Assembly (NCBI GenBank): GCA_959598545.1
Contig: CAUGFC010000004.1
Span: forward strand, 1 to 37,542
Direction: 5' to 3'
From: an uncultured Olsenella sp.
GTDB lineage: Bacteria; Actinomycetota; Coriobacteriia; Coriobacteriales; Atopobiaceae
Length of the DNA: 37,542 nucleotides
Part shown: in pieces, positions 8,637 to 16,054 of the stretch
Position numbering within the stretch: position 1 is the stretch's first letter
Layout: the number at the start of each line of letters is the position of its first letter
Translations under genes and position numbers: made by a program
The notes under the pieces: generated by a model
Databases searched by the model: none
What the model saw: the letters and a program-made list of their open reading frames with translations, nothing else
Told to the model about the DNA's origin: nothing

Positions 8637-9395
8637 CTAGTCGTCATCATCGTCATCATCGTCATCATCGTCGTCGTCTTCGTCGTCGTCATCCCAGTCG
8701 TCGTCATCCCAGTCGTCGTCATCGTCGTCATAAACGACCTGCTCCGGCGCAGGGACGGCCTCTTCTGTCACGGGTTGCCCGAGCGACGTCTCCCCAGATG
8801 TCGTTGCGGCGTCGCCCTCGCTCGTCTCGCGCTCGGGAACAACCGGCTGCTCAAGGTGCACCTCGAGCTCGATGATGAGACGGTCCTCTGTCGCGATGCG
8901 CCACTCCTCGTCGTCGGACTCAACCGTAATCTGAATCGTCCCGCCGGGCACGAGGTAGCCCTGCTCCTTTGCGCGCACCGCCAGATCGTCCGACACCTCG
9001 TCAATCGTGCGCCCGTAGTACGAGAAGCCCTCGACGAGCTTCTCGCCATCCTCGTTGTCCCCTTCGAGCCCGACCACGCGGTCAAAGTGGTTGACGTCGA
9101 TGTCGACCTCGGGGTTGATGCTCATGTGGACCGTACCGATGGGCGTCTGCCATACCGCAAAGCCGCCGATGACAAGTGCGCACAGGCACGCGGCCGCCGC
9201 AAGCGCCGCAGCAAGGCCCCGCCGCGCCCTTCTCGGCCTTGTCTGCTCGAACGACAGGACTGCGGCATCGAAGGTCACAACGTCATCGAGCCTTTGTCCC
9301 ACCTCGTATCCGAGGTTGGGCACGCGGACGAATCTCCCCCGCTCGTCCAGAACCACGGCATAGGCCGGATGGCACTCCATGACGAGGTAGCTCAT
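8637..9395 (-). CDS. rsgI: RsgI-family anti-sigma factor with Asp/Trp-rich C-terminal tail
   Basis: 252 residues. The cytoplasmic N-terminal domain (about 1-55, with YAVVLDERGRFVRVPNLGYEVGQ) is the RsgI sigma-binding type. One membrane helix follows (about 60-82). The extracytoplasmic domain begins VHMSINPEVDIDVN and contains the Asn94-Pro95 pair that I recall being the self-cleavage site in clostridial RsgI proteins. It continues LEGDNEDGEKLVEGF, as in the family. After an acidic linker the last 35 or so residues are almost pure Asp with DDDWDDD units, in place of the carbohydrate-binding or enzyme modules seen on clostridial RsgI. Its ATG overlaps the sigI stop (ATGA), so the two are translationally coupled. 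It should hold SigI inactive until an envelope signal arrives; the signal is unknown. Confidence 0.9.
   Translation of the reverse strand: MSYLVMECHPAYAVVLDERGRFVRVPNLGYEVGQRLDDVVTFDAAVLSFEQTRPRRARRGLAAALAAAACLCALVIGGFAVWQTPIGTVHMSINPEVDIDVNHFDRVVGLEGDNEDGEKLVEGFSYYGRTIDEVSDDLAVRAKEQGYLVPGGTIQITVESDDEEWRIATEDRLIIELEVHLEQPVVPERETSEGDAATTSGETSLGQPVTEEAVPAPEQVVYDDDDDDWDDDDWDDDDEDDDDDDDDDDDDD
8640..8735. repeat. Low-complexity Asp/Trp-coding repeat at the rsgI 3' end
   Basis: A run of gtc, atc and cca triplets (plus strand) encodes the terminal Asp and Trp residues of RsgI up to its stop codon. It is the same kind of tract as in the neighbouring lipoprotein gene but shorter. Confidence 0.8.
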
Positions 9396-10132
9396 CGCCC
9401 ATCACCCCCTGCCGGGACAATCCTTCGCAGGTGCCCGCGAATGATCTCGAACCCGTTCGTAAAGGCGAGAAGAACTGCCACGAGGTAGCGACGATGGCGT
9501 TCTATCGTCTTTCTCTCCACCCCCGAGCCGCGGGAGAGCTCTGCCACGGGCAGCCTCCTCGTCTGCAGCAGGCGATCGAGCAGCTCCGGGTTCTTGCGCG
9601 CGCAATCGAGCACGCACTGGCACGCCTCGAGCGTGCGCCGCTGCTTAGGACAGTTCTCGGAAACGTCGAGGAAGGTCAGGCCAAAGGACCCGAGCTCGGC
9701 GCCAAACTGGATGATCTCCTGACGGGAGGCGTCCCGCGCCTGGCGCTCATCGAGCTCGTCCCGCTCGGAGGCGATCGTCTCCGCGAGCGGGCGCCCGTCC
9801 CCGTCGCCGCCGTCGGAGCGCCTCTCGTCAAGGGAGATGACGTCCGCATGGCGGCGTTCCCTGCGCGCAAAGTCCAGGAGACGGTGGCGCATGCTCATCG
9901 ATGCGAACGCCAGGAATGCCCCCCGCGCCCGGTCATACGAGAGCACCGCCTCGTGGAATGCGAACATGGCAATCCCCAGCTCGTCATCTCTCCCCTGCTG
10001 CGGCGACCGGCCCATGAACTTGGCGGTCTCCGCCTTGATGAACGGGAGATAGTCACGCACCAGGTCATCCGCGCAACGAGGGTCCCGTTTTGCCGCAAGG
10101 ACCCGGGCCACCAGATCCCCGTCCCGTTTCAT
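9392..10132 (-). CDS. sigI: SigI-family RNA polymerase sigma factor
   Basis: A sigma-70-like factor of 246 residues. Region 2 is visible as DELGIAMFAFHEAVLSYD...FLAFASMSMRHRLLDFARRE. The C-terminal half has the SigI-specific pattern: SFGLTFLDVSENCPKQRRTLEA, then LLQTRRLPVAELSRGSGVERK-TIERHRRYLVA, replacing an ordinary region 4. The frame extends upstream to GTG 10165, but that lies inside the promoter. I choose ATG 10132 because GGAGG ends 5 nt before it; ATG 10135 is possible. Its stop overlaps the rsgI start by 4 nt. SigI directs heat and envelope-stress genes in Bacillus and polysaccharide sensing in clostridia. Here it probably controls itself and the lipoprotein gene. Confidence 0.92.
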   Translation of the reverse strand: MKRDGDLVARVLAAKRDPRCADDLVRDYLPFIKAETAKFMGRSPQQGRDDELGIAMFAFHEAVLSYDRARGAFLAFASMSMRHRLLDFARRERRHADVISLDERRSDGGDGDGRPLAETIASERDELDERQARDASRQEIIQFGAELGSFGLTFLDVSENCPKQRRTLEACQCVLDCARKNPELLDRLLQTRRLPVAELSRGSGVERKTIERHRRYLVAVLLAFTNGFEIIRGHLRRIVPAGGDGR

Positions 10133-10144
10133 CATGTCCTCCAT

Positions 10145-10184
10145 GTGAAAGAATGCGCACGGCACGCCCCGATTTCGGGGTCGC
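10145..10184 (-). promoter_or_regulatory. Autoregulatory SigI-type promoter of sigI-rsgI
   Basis: Minus strand: GCGACCCC (10177-10184), 18 nt, GCGCATTCTTTCAC (10145-10158). Both boxes and the spacing match the promoter at 8576-8615, while the spacers differ. The predicted transcript start is about 10145, leaving a very short leader containing only the GGAGG ribosome site before ATG 10132. A small palindrome, CCCCGAAATCGGGG, lies partly within the upstream box. Confidence 0.75.
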
Positions 10185-10324
10185 AGCGATAGTTGTCCGA
10201 GTACCTCAGGTTACCGGCCCGGAGAAGCCGGAATGTAAGCCATGCGTAAGCAACGGCGAGAGGCATGCCGTTCCGTGAAAGGCGCACAATGGAGGGTGAG
10301 AAGCCATCCGCTAGGGGGGTGCGC

Positions 10325-12193
10325 ATGCCCACGCCGATCGACATACTGCGCCAGACCTTTGGCTACGACTCCTTCCGCCCGCACCAGGCGGAGATCGTAG
10401 ACGCCGTGCTGGCGGGACGCGACGTCCTGGCCGTCATGCCCACCTCCGCGGGCAAGTCGATCTGCTACCAGGTGCCGGCGCTTGCGCTCGACGGCCTCAC
10501 GATCGTGGTCTCCCCGCTCATCTCGCTCATGGCCGACCAGGTGGGCGCGCTGCGCCAGATGGGCGTCGCGGCCAGCTACCTCAACTCGACGCTCGGGGCC
10601 GCCGAGCGCGCCGACGTGCTCCACGGCGTGGCCTCCGGCGCACTGCGCCTCGTCTACGTGGCGCCCGAGCGGCTCGACGACCCCGCCTTCGCGGAGACCG
10701 TCGCCGCGCGCGGCGTGAGCCTGCTCGCCGTGGACGAGGCGCACTGCATCTCCCAGTGGGGCAACGACTTTAGGCCAAGCTACCAGCGAATCATTGACTT
10801 TCTGGAGGCTCTTCCCGCACGGCCGCCGGTGATGGCGCTCACGGCCACGGCCACCCGTGCCGTGCGGCGCGACATCCGCGAGGCGCTCGCGCTGCGCGAC
10901 CCGCTCGTGGTTCTCGCCAGCTTCGACCGTCCCAACCTGTTCTTCTCGGTGGAACGCCCCCGCGGGCATGCCGAGAAGGACCGCATGCTCGTAGCCTTCT
11001 GCCGCGAGCGGGCCGAACGCTCGGGAATCGTCTACTGTTCGAGCCGGCGCGCCGTCGAGGAGGTCTGCGAGCTGCTGCGGGACGAGGGGCTGGCCGCCAC
11101 GCGCTACCACGCGGGGCTCTCAGCCGGCGAGCGTGACCGTAACCAGGACGACTTCCTCTACGACCGCGCCCGCGTGATGGTGGCGACCAACGCCTTTGGC
11201 ATGGGGATCGACAAGTCCAACGTGAGCTACGTTGCCCACTACAACCTGCCGCTCAGCCTGGAGAACTACTACCAGGAGGCGGGACGCGCCGGCCGCGACG
11301 GCACGCGCGCTGAGTGCCTCCTGCTCTACTCCCCCGGAGACGTCCACACGGCAGAGTTCCTGCTCTCCCGCGGCGAGCCGCGCGAGGGCCTCACGGAGGA
11401 GCAGGTGGCGCTTCTCGCCGAGCGCGATGCCGAGCGCCTGCGTCAGATGGTCTTCTATGCCACCACCACGGAGTGCCTGCGCGCCCACATCCTGCGCTAC
11501 TTTGGGGAGGAGGCGCCGGCGTACTGCGGCAACTGCGGCAACTGCCTCGCAGACTTCGAGGAAACCGACGCCACCGAGGACGCCCTCAAGGTCGTGAGCT
11601 GCGTGGCGCGCATCGCGCAGCGCGGGCGGAGCGCCGGGGCCGGCATGGTCGTGGACGTGCTGCGCGGCTCGCGCGGCGAGAAGGTCCGGCAGCGCGGCTT
11701 CGACACGCTCTCGACCTACGGCATCATGGCGGACGCGTCCGCAGCGCACGTGCGCGCCGTGATCGACGAGCTGGTCTTTCGCGGCGTGCTCGCGCGCGTG
11801 GGCGGCGACTATCCCACGGTCGCGCTCACCGCGAGCTCGGGTGCGTTCCTGCGGCGAGAGGCACCCTGGGACGAGCCCTTCGTCCTCAAGATTGCGCGCG
11901 GCAGGCCCAAGGTCGAGCGCGTGCCCGCGGCGCCCGCAAAGGTGCGCACAGCGAGCGACGTCTCCGAGCTGGACGCCGACGGTCAGGAGCTCTACGCGCG
12001 CCTGGGCTCGCTGCGCGGCGAACTCGCCCGCGAGCAGAACGTCCCGGCCTACATCGTCTTCTCCAACGCGTCGCTGGTAGACATGTGCGCCAAGCGGCCG
12101 CGCACGCACGAGGAGTTCCTCGGCGTCTCCGGCGTGGGCACGAAGAAGGCCCAGCTCTACGGCGAGGCGTTTCTCGCCGAGATCAACGGGTGA
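10325..12193 (+). CDS. recQ: RecQ-type ATP-dependent DNA helicase
   Basis: A 3'-5' DNA helicase of 622 residues used in recombination and fork repair. Motif I is TSAGKSICYQ (about 40-49), motif II VDEAHCISQWGNDFRPSYQ (about 136-154) and motif VI YYQEAGRAGRDG. The zinc-binding region has four cysteines (ECLRAHIL...AYCGNCGNCL, near 400). A winged-helix RQC region follows. A C-terminal HRDC domain (about 553-622, ELYARLGSLRGELAREQNVP) is present, giving the complete RecQ architecture. The frame is open to 10265, but ATG 10325 carries a strong AGGGGGG site and starts at the conserved helicase N-terminus. The gene stands alone. Its stop codon is the first base triplet of the palindrome that follows. 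Confidence 0.95.
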   Translation: MPTPIDILRQTFGYDSFRPHQAEIVDAVLAGRDVLAVMPTSAGKSICYQVPALALDGLTIVVSPLISLMADQVGALRQMGVAASYLNSTLGAAERADVLHGVASGALRLVYVAPERLDDPAFAETVAARGVSLLAVDEAHCISQWGNDFRPSYQRIIDFLEALPARPPVMALTATATRAVRRDIREALALRDPLVVLASFDRPNLFFSVERPRGHAEKDRMLVAFCRERAERSGIVYCSSRRAVEEVCELLRDEGLAATRYHAGLSAGERDRNQDDFLYDRARVMVATNAFGMGIDKSNVSYVAHYNLPLSLENYYQEAGRAGRDGTRAECLLLYSPGDVHTAEFLLSRGEPREGLTEEQVALLAERDAERLRQMVFYATTTECLRAHILRYFGEEAPAYCGNCGNCLADFEETDATEDALKVVSCVARIAQRGRSAGAGMVVDVLRGSRGEKVRQRGFDTLSTYGIMADASAAHVRAVIDELVFRGVLARVGGDYPTVALTASSGAFLRREAPWDEPFVLKIARGRPKVERVPAAPAKVRTASDVSELDADGQELYARLGSLRGELAREQNVPAYIVFSNASLVDMCAKRPRTHEEFLGVSGVGTKKAQLYGEAFLAEING

Positions 12194-12264
12194 GACAAGG
12201 GGGACAGGTTCGTCTGTCTCATTTCAAAAATAGTGAGACAGACGAACCTGTCCCCCGGGTCTCA
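12191..12264. repeat. Long intergenic palindrome of the GGGGACAGG type
   Basis: Perfect 23-bp arms (12199-12221 and 12234-12256) flank a 12-nt AT-rich loop. The arm sequence starts GGGGGACAGGTTCGTCTG. TGAGAC (12191-12196) and GTCTCA (12259-12264) extend the stem outward, and the recQ stop codon lies inside this outer arm. Similar gggacaggtt...tgtctca palindromes are, as I recall, scattered through Coriobacteriia genomes and resemble REP elements. It may also serve as a recQ terminator. No transposase is nearby. Confidence 0.85.
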
Positions 12265-12276
12265 CGGCCGGAAAAC

Positions 12277-12801
12277 TCACAGCCACACGGAGTGGAGCGG
12301 CTTGTAGCGGGCGCCGTCGGGCTCGAGGATGCTGCGGAAGAGCGTGACGCGGCGGGCCTCGTCAGGCAGCGGGAAGGCCAGGTCGCCCAGCTCGCCGCGA
12401 GGCACGCGGGCGCGGCGCGCGAGCGTGACGTGCGGCAGGAAGTCCTTCTCGTCGTACGTCAGGCCGCGCGCCGCGAGCTCCTCGCGCACGCGCCGGGCGA
12501 GGAGGTCCAGCTCCTCGGAGCGCCGTATCCCCAGCCAGAGCGTGGCGGCGCGGCCGCGGCCGAACGTGCCGAGCCCATCCGCCGACAGCTCTATCGGGCC
12601 CACGCCGACGCACGCCGCCTCGAGCGCGTCCATCGCGGCGCGCGCCCCCGCCTCGTCCACCTCGCCGAGAAACGCCAGCGTGAGGTGGTGGTTCTCGCCT
12701 GACACGAAGCGACCCCCGCAGACGGCCGCCAGCCGTCGCGACAGCGCGGCGACCTCGTCCGCGAACGCCTCCGGCATCTCCAGCGCGATGAACGCCCGCA
12801 T
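12277..12801 (-). CDS. thpR: RNA 2',3'-cyclic phosphodiesterase (2'-5' RNA ligase family)
   Basis: 174 residues, normal length for the LigT/ThpR branch of the 2H phosphoesterase superfamily, which opens 2',3'-cyclic phosphates and can ligate tRNA halves in vitro. Both catalytic HxTx motifs are present: HLTL in ENHHLTLAFLGEV (about 39-42) and HVTL in FLPHVTLARR (about 127-130). The N-terminus MRAFIALEMPEAF is typical. Start ATG 12801 follows GAGGAGGGGCC. It is divergent from the Y-family polymerase gene, 74 bp away. The physiological RNA target is not known. Confidence 0.92.
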   Translation of the reverse strand: MRAFIALEMPEAFADEVAALSRRLAAVCGGRFVSGENHHLTLAFLGEVDEAGARAAMDALEAACVGVGPIELSADGLGTFGRGRAATLWLGIRRSEELDLLARRVREELAARGLTYDEKDFLPHVTLARRARVPRGELGDLAFPLPDEARRVTLFRSILEPDGARYKPLHSVWL

Positions 12802-12832
12802 GGCCCCTCCTCGAATCTGTCCCGTCCCTCGG

Positions 12833-12864
12833 CTATGATGGTCACATCATAGAACAAGCGTTTG
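12833..12864 (+). promoter_or_regulatory. Promoter and candidate SOS (LexA) box of the Y-family polymerase operon
   Basis: A good -10 hexamer, TATGAT (12834-12839), lies inside a perfect inverted repeat CTATGATG-GTCA-CATCATAG (12833-12852). Directly downstream is AGAAC-AAGC-GTTTG (12851-12864), which matches the Gram-positive LexA box CGAAC-N4-GTTCG at 8 of 10 fixed positions. It sits just after the predicted +1, a usual repressor position. No clear -35 was found. Confidence 0.6.
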
Positions 12865-12875
12865 GAATCGGGGAC

Positions 12876-14204
12876 ATGGACCGTGCCTACCTCTGCATAG
12901 ACCTCAAGTGCTTCTACGCCTCCGTGGAGTGCGTGGACCGCGGGCGCGACCCGTTCGAGCATCGGCTCGTGGTGGCCGACCCCACGCGCGGCCGCAAGAC
13001 CATCTGCCTCGCCATCTCCCCGGCCATGAAGGCACTCGGCGTGCGCAACCGCTGCCGCGTCTTCGAGATCCCGGACGGCATCGACTACGAGATGGCCCGG
13101 CCGCGCATGCGGCGCTACATGGAGGTCTCCGCGGACATCTACGCCCGCTACCTGCGGTACTTCTCGCCCGAGGACATCCACGTCTACTCGGTGGACGAGG
13201 TGTTCATTGACGTGACGCCCTACCTTGCGCTCTACGGCAAGACACCGCGCGAGCTGGCTGTGGAGCTCATCGACATGGTCCGGCGCGAGACCGGCATCTG
13301 CGCCACGGCCGGCATCGGGACCAACCTGTTTCTGGCAAAGGTGGCGCTGGACGTCACGGCCAAGCACGCGCCCGACAACATCGGCGAGCTGGACGGGGAG
13401 CGCTACAAGTGCCTCATCTGGCCCCATCGGCCCATCACGGACATCTGGGGGATCGGCCCCGGCATCGCGCGGCGCCTGGCCCAGATGGGCGCACATGACA
13501 TGGGCGGCGTGGCCCTGCTGCCCGAGCAGGTCCTCTACGACGAGTTCGGCGTCAACGCAGAGCTGCTCATCGACCACGCCTGGGGTGTCGAGCCCTGCAC
13601 GATGGCGGAGATCCACGCCTACCGGCCCAAGGCGCACTCGATGGGCTCGGGGCAGGTCCTCATGCGCGACTACGCCTTTGACGAGGCCCAGGTGGTCCTG
13701 CGCGAGATGGTTGACAACCTCGCGCTGGAGCTCGTGGACAAGGGCCTGGTCTGCGGGCACGTATCGCTCTTCGTGGGCTACGCGCACGAGCGGGGCGCGG
13801 CAGGCGAGAAGGGCGCGGCAGCGGAGACCTTCACGGGCGAGCACGGCACGCGCGTGGTGGGCCGTCGCGGCGAGGGCGCCAACGCCTCGCGCAAGCTTGC
13901 CGAGGCCACGAGCTCGCGCACTGCGCTTACCGCGGCGTTTCTCGCGCTCTACGCGGAGATCGTGGACCCCAACCGCGCGGTGCGCCGCGTCAACATCGCC
14001 GTGGGCGAGCTCGTGCCCGAGGAGTACGCGGAGCTCACGCTCTTCTCGGACCCCGCAGCGGACGCCGCCGAGAGGAGCCTCGCGCGCGCCGAGATGGCCG
14101 TGAAGCGGCGCTTTGGCAAGAACGCGCTGGTGCGCGGCATCAGCTATCGCCCCGAGGCAACCGGGCGCGAACGAAACGAGCAGGTGGGAGGTCACCATGA
14201 GTAG
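12876..14204 (+). CDS. Y-family DNA polymerase (UmuC/UvrX-like translesion polymerase)
   Basis: 442 residues. It copies past damaged bases. Active-site carboxylates are visible: Asp in LCIDLKCFYASVE (residues 6-18) and Asp-Glu in VYSVDEVFIDV (near 107). A helix-hairpin-helix segment, DIWGIGPGIARRLAQMG, follows. Near residue 388 the stretch YAELTLFSD resembles a sliding-clamp motif (QLxLF). A poorly conserved Gly/Ala-rich insert (about 308-325) lies in the little-finger domain. Start ATG 12876 sits shortly downstream of a candidate LexA box. The stop overlaps the YolD-like gene by 8 nt. The sequence and partner point to the UvrX/UmuC group of Gram-positives rather than DinB. Confidence 0.93.
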   Translation: MDRAYLCIDLKCFYASVECVDRGRDPFEHRLVVADPTRGRKTICLAISPAMKALGVRNRCRVFEIPDGIDYEMARPRMRRYMEVSADIYARYLRYFSPEDIHVYSVDEVFIDVTPYLALYGKTPRELAVELIDMVRRETGICATAGIGTNLFLAKVALDVTAKHAPDNIGELDGERYKCLIWPHRPITDIWGIGPGIARRLAQMGAHDMGGVALLPEQVLYDEFGVNAELLIDHAWGVEPCTMAEIHAYRPKAHSMGSGQVLMRDYAFDEAQVVLREMVDNLALELVDKGLVCGHVSLFVGYAHERGAAGEKGAAAETFTGEHGTRVVGRRGEGANASRKLAEATSSRTALTAAFLALYAEIVDPNRAVRRVNIAVGELVPEEYAELTLFSDPAADAAERSLARAEMAVKRRFGKNALVRGISYRPEATGRERNEQVGGHHE

Positions 14205-14529
14205 GGCCGAGGAGCCGAGGAGCCACGCTGACCGCGCGGCCCAGTTCATGCCGTTCGCGGCGCTCACCGGCTACTACGACCTCGTGCGGGAGCGCGAGCG
14301 CGTGACCGAGCCGCGGCGCGAACCCTCGGAGGAGGAGTCCGCGCGCATCTCAGCCGAGCTCGCTGCCGTGCGCAAGGGGCGGCTCGTCCGCGTGACGCAC
14401 TACGAGCACGACGCCTACGTCACGACCGAGGGCATCGTGACCGGCGTGGACCCCGCGGCGCGCGAGCTCGCGATCGTGCGTCGCAGGATCGCCTTCGACG
14501 ACGTCTGGCGCGTGGAGTCGCTCGCCTAG
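14197..14529 (+). CDS. YolD-like protein, partner of the Y-family polymerase
   Basis: 110 residues, starting at ATG 14197 with GGGAGG 6 nt upstream and overlapping the end of the polymerase gene. The N-terminal block DRAAQFMPFAALTGYYDLV is the signature of YolD-like proteins in this lineage. The C-terminal half (GRLVRVTHYEHDAYVTTEGIV) forms the small beta-rich YolD fold. YolD proteins are encoded next to UvrX/YqjW polymerases in Bacillus and are SOS genes whose biochemical role is unsettled; they probably modulate the polymerase. Its stop shares the tetranucleotide CTAG with the stop of the convergent aminotransferase gene. Confidence 0.88.
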   Translation: MSRAEEPRSHADRAAQFMPFAALTGYYDLVRERERVTEPRREPSEEESARISAELAAVRKGRLVRVTHYEHDAYVTTEGIVTGVDPAARELAIVRRRIAFDDVWRVESLA

Positions 14530-16040
14530 CCCTGGCGGTAGTGGGCGAAGAAGTCGGCGAGGTCGGTCATGGCCTCGCGCAGGACGCCCATGCGCGGCAG
14601 GTAGACGATGCGGAAGTGGTCGGGCTTGGGCCAGTTGAAGCCGCCGCCGCGCGTGATGAGAATGTGCTTCTCGTGCAGCAGGTCCAAGGCGAACTGCTCG
14701 TCGTCGGTGATGTTGAACTTCTTGACGTCGATCTTGGGGAAGATGTAGAACGCGGCCTTGGGCTTCACGGCCGTGATGCCGTCGATGTCGTTGAGAGCCT
14801 CGTAGACGAAGTTGCGCTGGTCATAGATGCGCCCGCCCGGCTCCACGTAGCGCTCCACGCTCTGGTAGCCGCCAAGGGCCGTCTGCACGATGGACTGTGC
14901 CGGCACGTTGGAGCACAGACGCATGTTGGAGAGCATGTTGATGCCGTAGATGAAGTCCTTCATGCAGCGCTTGTTGCCCGAGAGGATCATCCAGCCGATG
15001 CGGTAGCCGGCGACCATGTGGGACTTGGAGAGGCCGGAGAAGGTGACGCACGGCAGGTCGGGCGCCAGCGAGGCAATGGAGACGTGCTGGTAGCCGTCCA
15101 TGCACAGGCGGTCGTAGATCTCGTCCGAGAAGATCATGAGCTGGTGCCGACGCGCGATCTCCACGATCTGCTCGAGCACCTCGCGCGGGTAGACGGCGCC
15201 CGTGGGGTTGTTGGGGTTGATGATCACGAGGGCCTTGGTGTTGCTCGTGATCTTGGACTCCATGTCCGCGAGGTCGGGGGTCCACTCGGCCTCCTCGTCG
15301 CAGAGGTAGTGCACGGGCGTGCCGCCGGCGAGCGTGGCGCAGGCCGTCCACAGCGGGTAGTCCGGCGCGGGGATGAGGATCTCGTCGCCGGTGTTGAGCA
15401 GCACGTTCATGCAGAGCTGGATGAGCTCCGAGACGCCGTTGCCCGTGTAGATGTGCTCCATGCTCACGTTGGGCAGGTGCTTGAGCTGGGCGTACTGCAT
15501 GATGGCCTTGCGCGCCGAGAAGAGTCCTCGCGAGTCGGAGTAGCCCTCGCAGTCGGGCAGCTGCTGCCGCATGTCGTGGACGACCTCGTCCGGGGTGCGG
15601 AAGCCGAAGGGCGCGGGGTTGCCGATGTTGAGCTTGAGGATGCGCAGGCCCTCGTCCTCCATGCGGGCCGCCTCGTCGGCGACGGGGCCGCGGACGTCGT
15701 AGAGGACGTTGTCGAGCTTGCTGGACTTCTTGAACTCTCTCATGGTGGCGCTCCTGTTCTCGGAGGTGCTGGCGGCGGGTTTCTGGGAGGCGGTCTCAGG
15801 CCGCGCGGAAGCTCGCGCGCCCTCCCCCGTGGCCAGCCAGGCCTTGTCGACGTCGAGGAGCGCGGCGAGCAGGGCGACCACGTTCGCGCGCGGCACGACC
15901 TTGCCGCTCACGTACTGGCTGACCTGGCTCTTCCCGAGCTTCTCGCCGCGCGCCGACGCCCCGTGGACAAGGTCGGCCTGCTTGAGGCCCCCCTCCGCCA
16001 TGGCCTGTCGGAGCCGGTCCGCGAAGGTCTCGTTGGTCAC
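14526..16040 (-). CDS. HTH (XRE)-class I aminotransferase fusion
   Basis: 504 residues from GTG 16040, which has AGGAGG 4 nt upstream. Residues 1-70 are an XRE/Cro-type DNA-binding domain (LKQADLVHGA...KSQVSQYVSGK). Residues 71-99 are a Pro/Ala/Ser linker. Residues 100-504 are a full aspartate/alanine aminotransferase fold, starting MREFKKSSKL like free-standing AlaT/YfbQ enzymes. It includes NPNNPTGAVYP, SDEIYDRL and the PLP lysine Lys339 in SGLSKSHMVAGYRIGW. The likely reaction is pyruvate/alanine or a related transamination. The domain order differs from MocR regulators, which have a GntR-type winged helix and lost catalysis; here the catalytic motifs look intact. Four operator-like half-sites upstream suggest autoregulation. 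An internal ribosome site may also yield the enzyme alone. Confidence 0.92.
   Translation of the reverse strand: MTNETFADRLRQAMAEGGLKQADLVHGASARGEKLGKSQVSQYVSGKVVPRANVVALLAALLDVDKAWLATGEGARASARPETASQKPAASTSENRSATMREFKKSSKLDNVLYDVRGPVADEAARMEDEGLRILKLNIGNPAPFGFRTPDEVVHDMRQQLPDCEGYSDSRGLFSARKAIMQYAQLKHLPNVSMEHIYTGNGVSELIQLCMNVLLNTGDEILIPAPDYPLWTACATLAGGTPVHYLCDEEAEWTPDLADMESKITSNTKALVIINPNNPTGAVYPREVLEQIVEIARRHQLMIFSDEIYDRLCMDGYQHVSIASLAPDLPCVTFSGLSKSHMVAGYRIGWMILSGNKRCMKDFIYGINMLSNMRLCSNVPAQSIVQTALGGYQSVERYVEPGGRIYDQRNFVYEALNDIDGITAVKPKAAFYIFPKIDVKKFNITDDEQFALDLLHEKHILITRGGGFNWPKPDHFRIVYLPRMGVLREAMTDLADFFAHYRQG
15741..15755 (-). promoter_or_regulatory. Internal ribosome-binding site and alternative start within the fusion gene
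   Basis: On the minus strand AGGAG (15751-15755), 7 nt, then ATG (15741-15743) at codon 100 of the fusion. This is exactly where homologous stand-alone aminotransferases begin (MREFKKSSKL). Translation from here would give a 405-residue enzyme without the DNA-binding domain. Use of the site is inference. Confidence 0.5.
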
Positions 16041-16054
16041 TGCGCCTCCTGAGG

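Noticed and set aside
10133..10165. Upstream GTG start for sigI
   Set aside because: It falls inside the SigI-type promoter and would precede the predicted transcript start.
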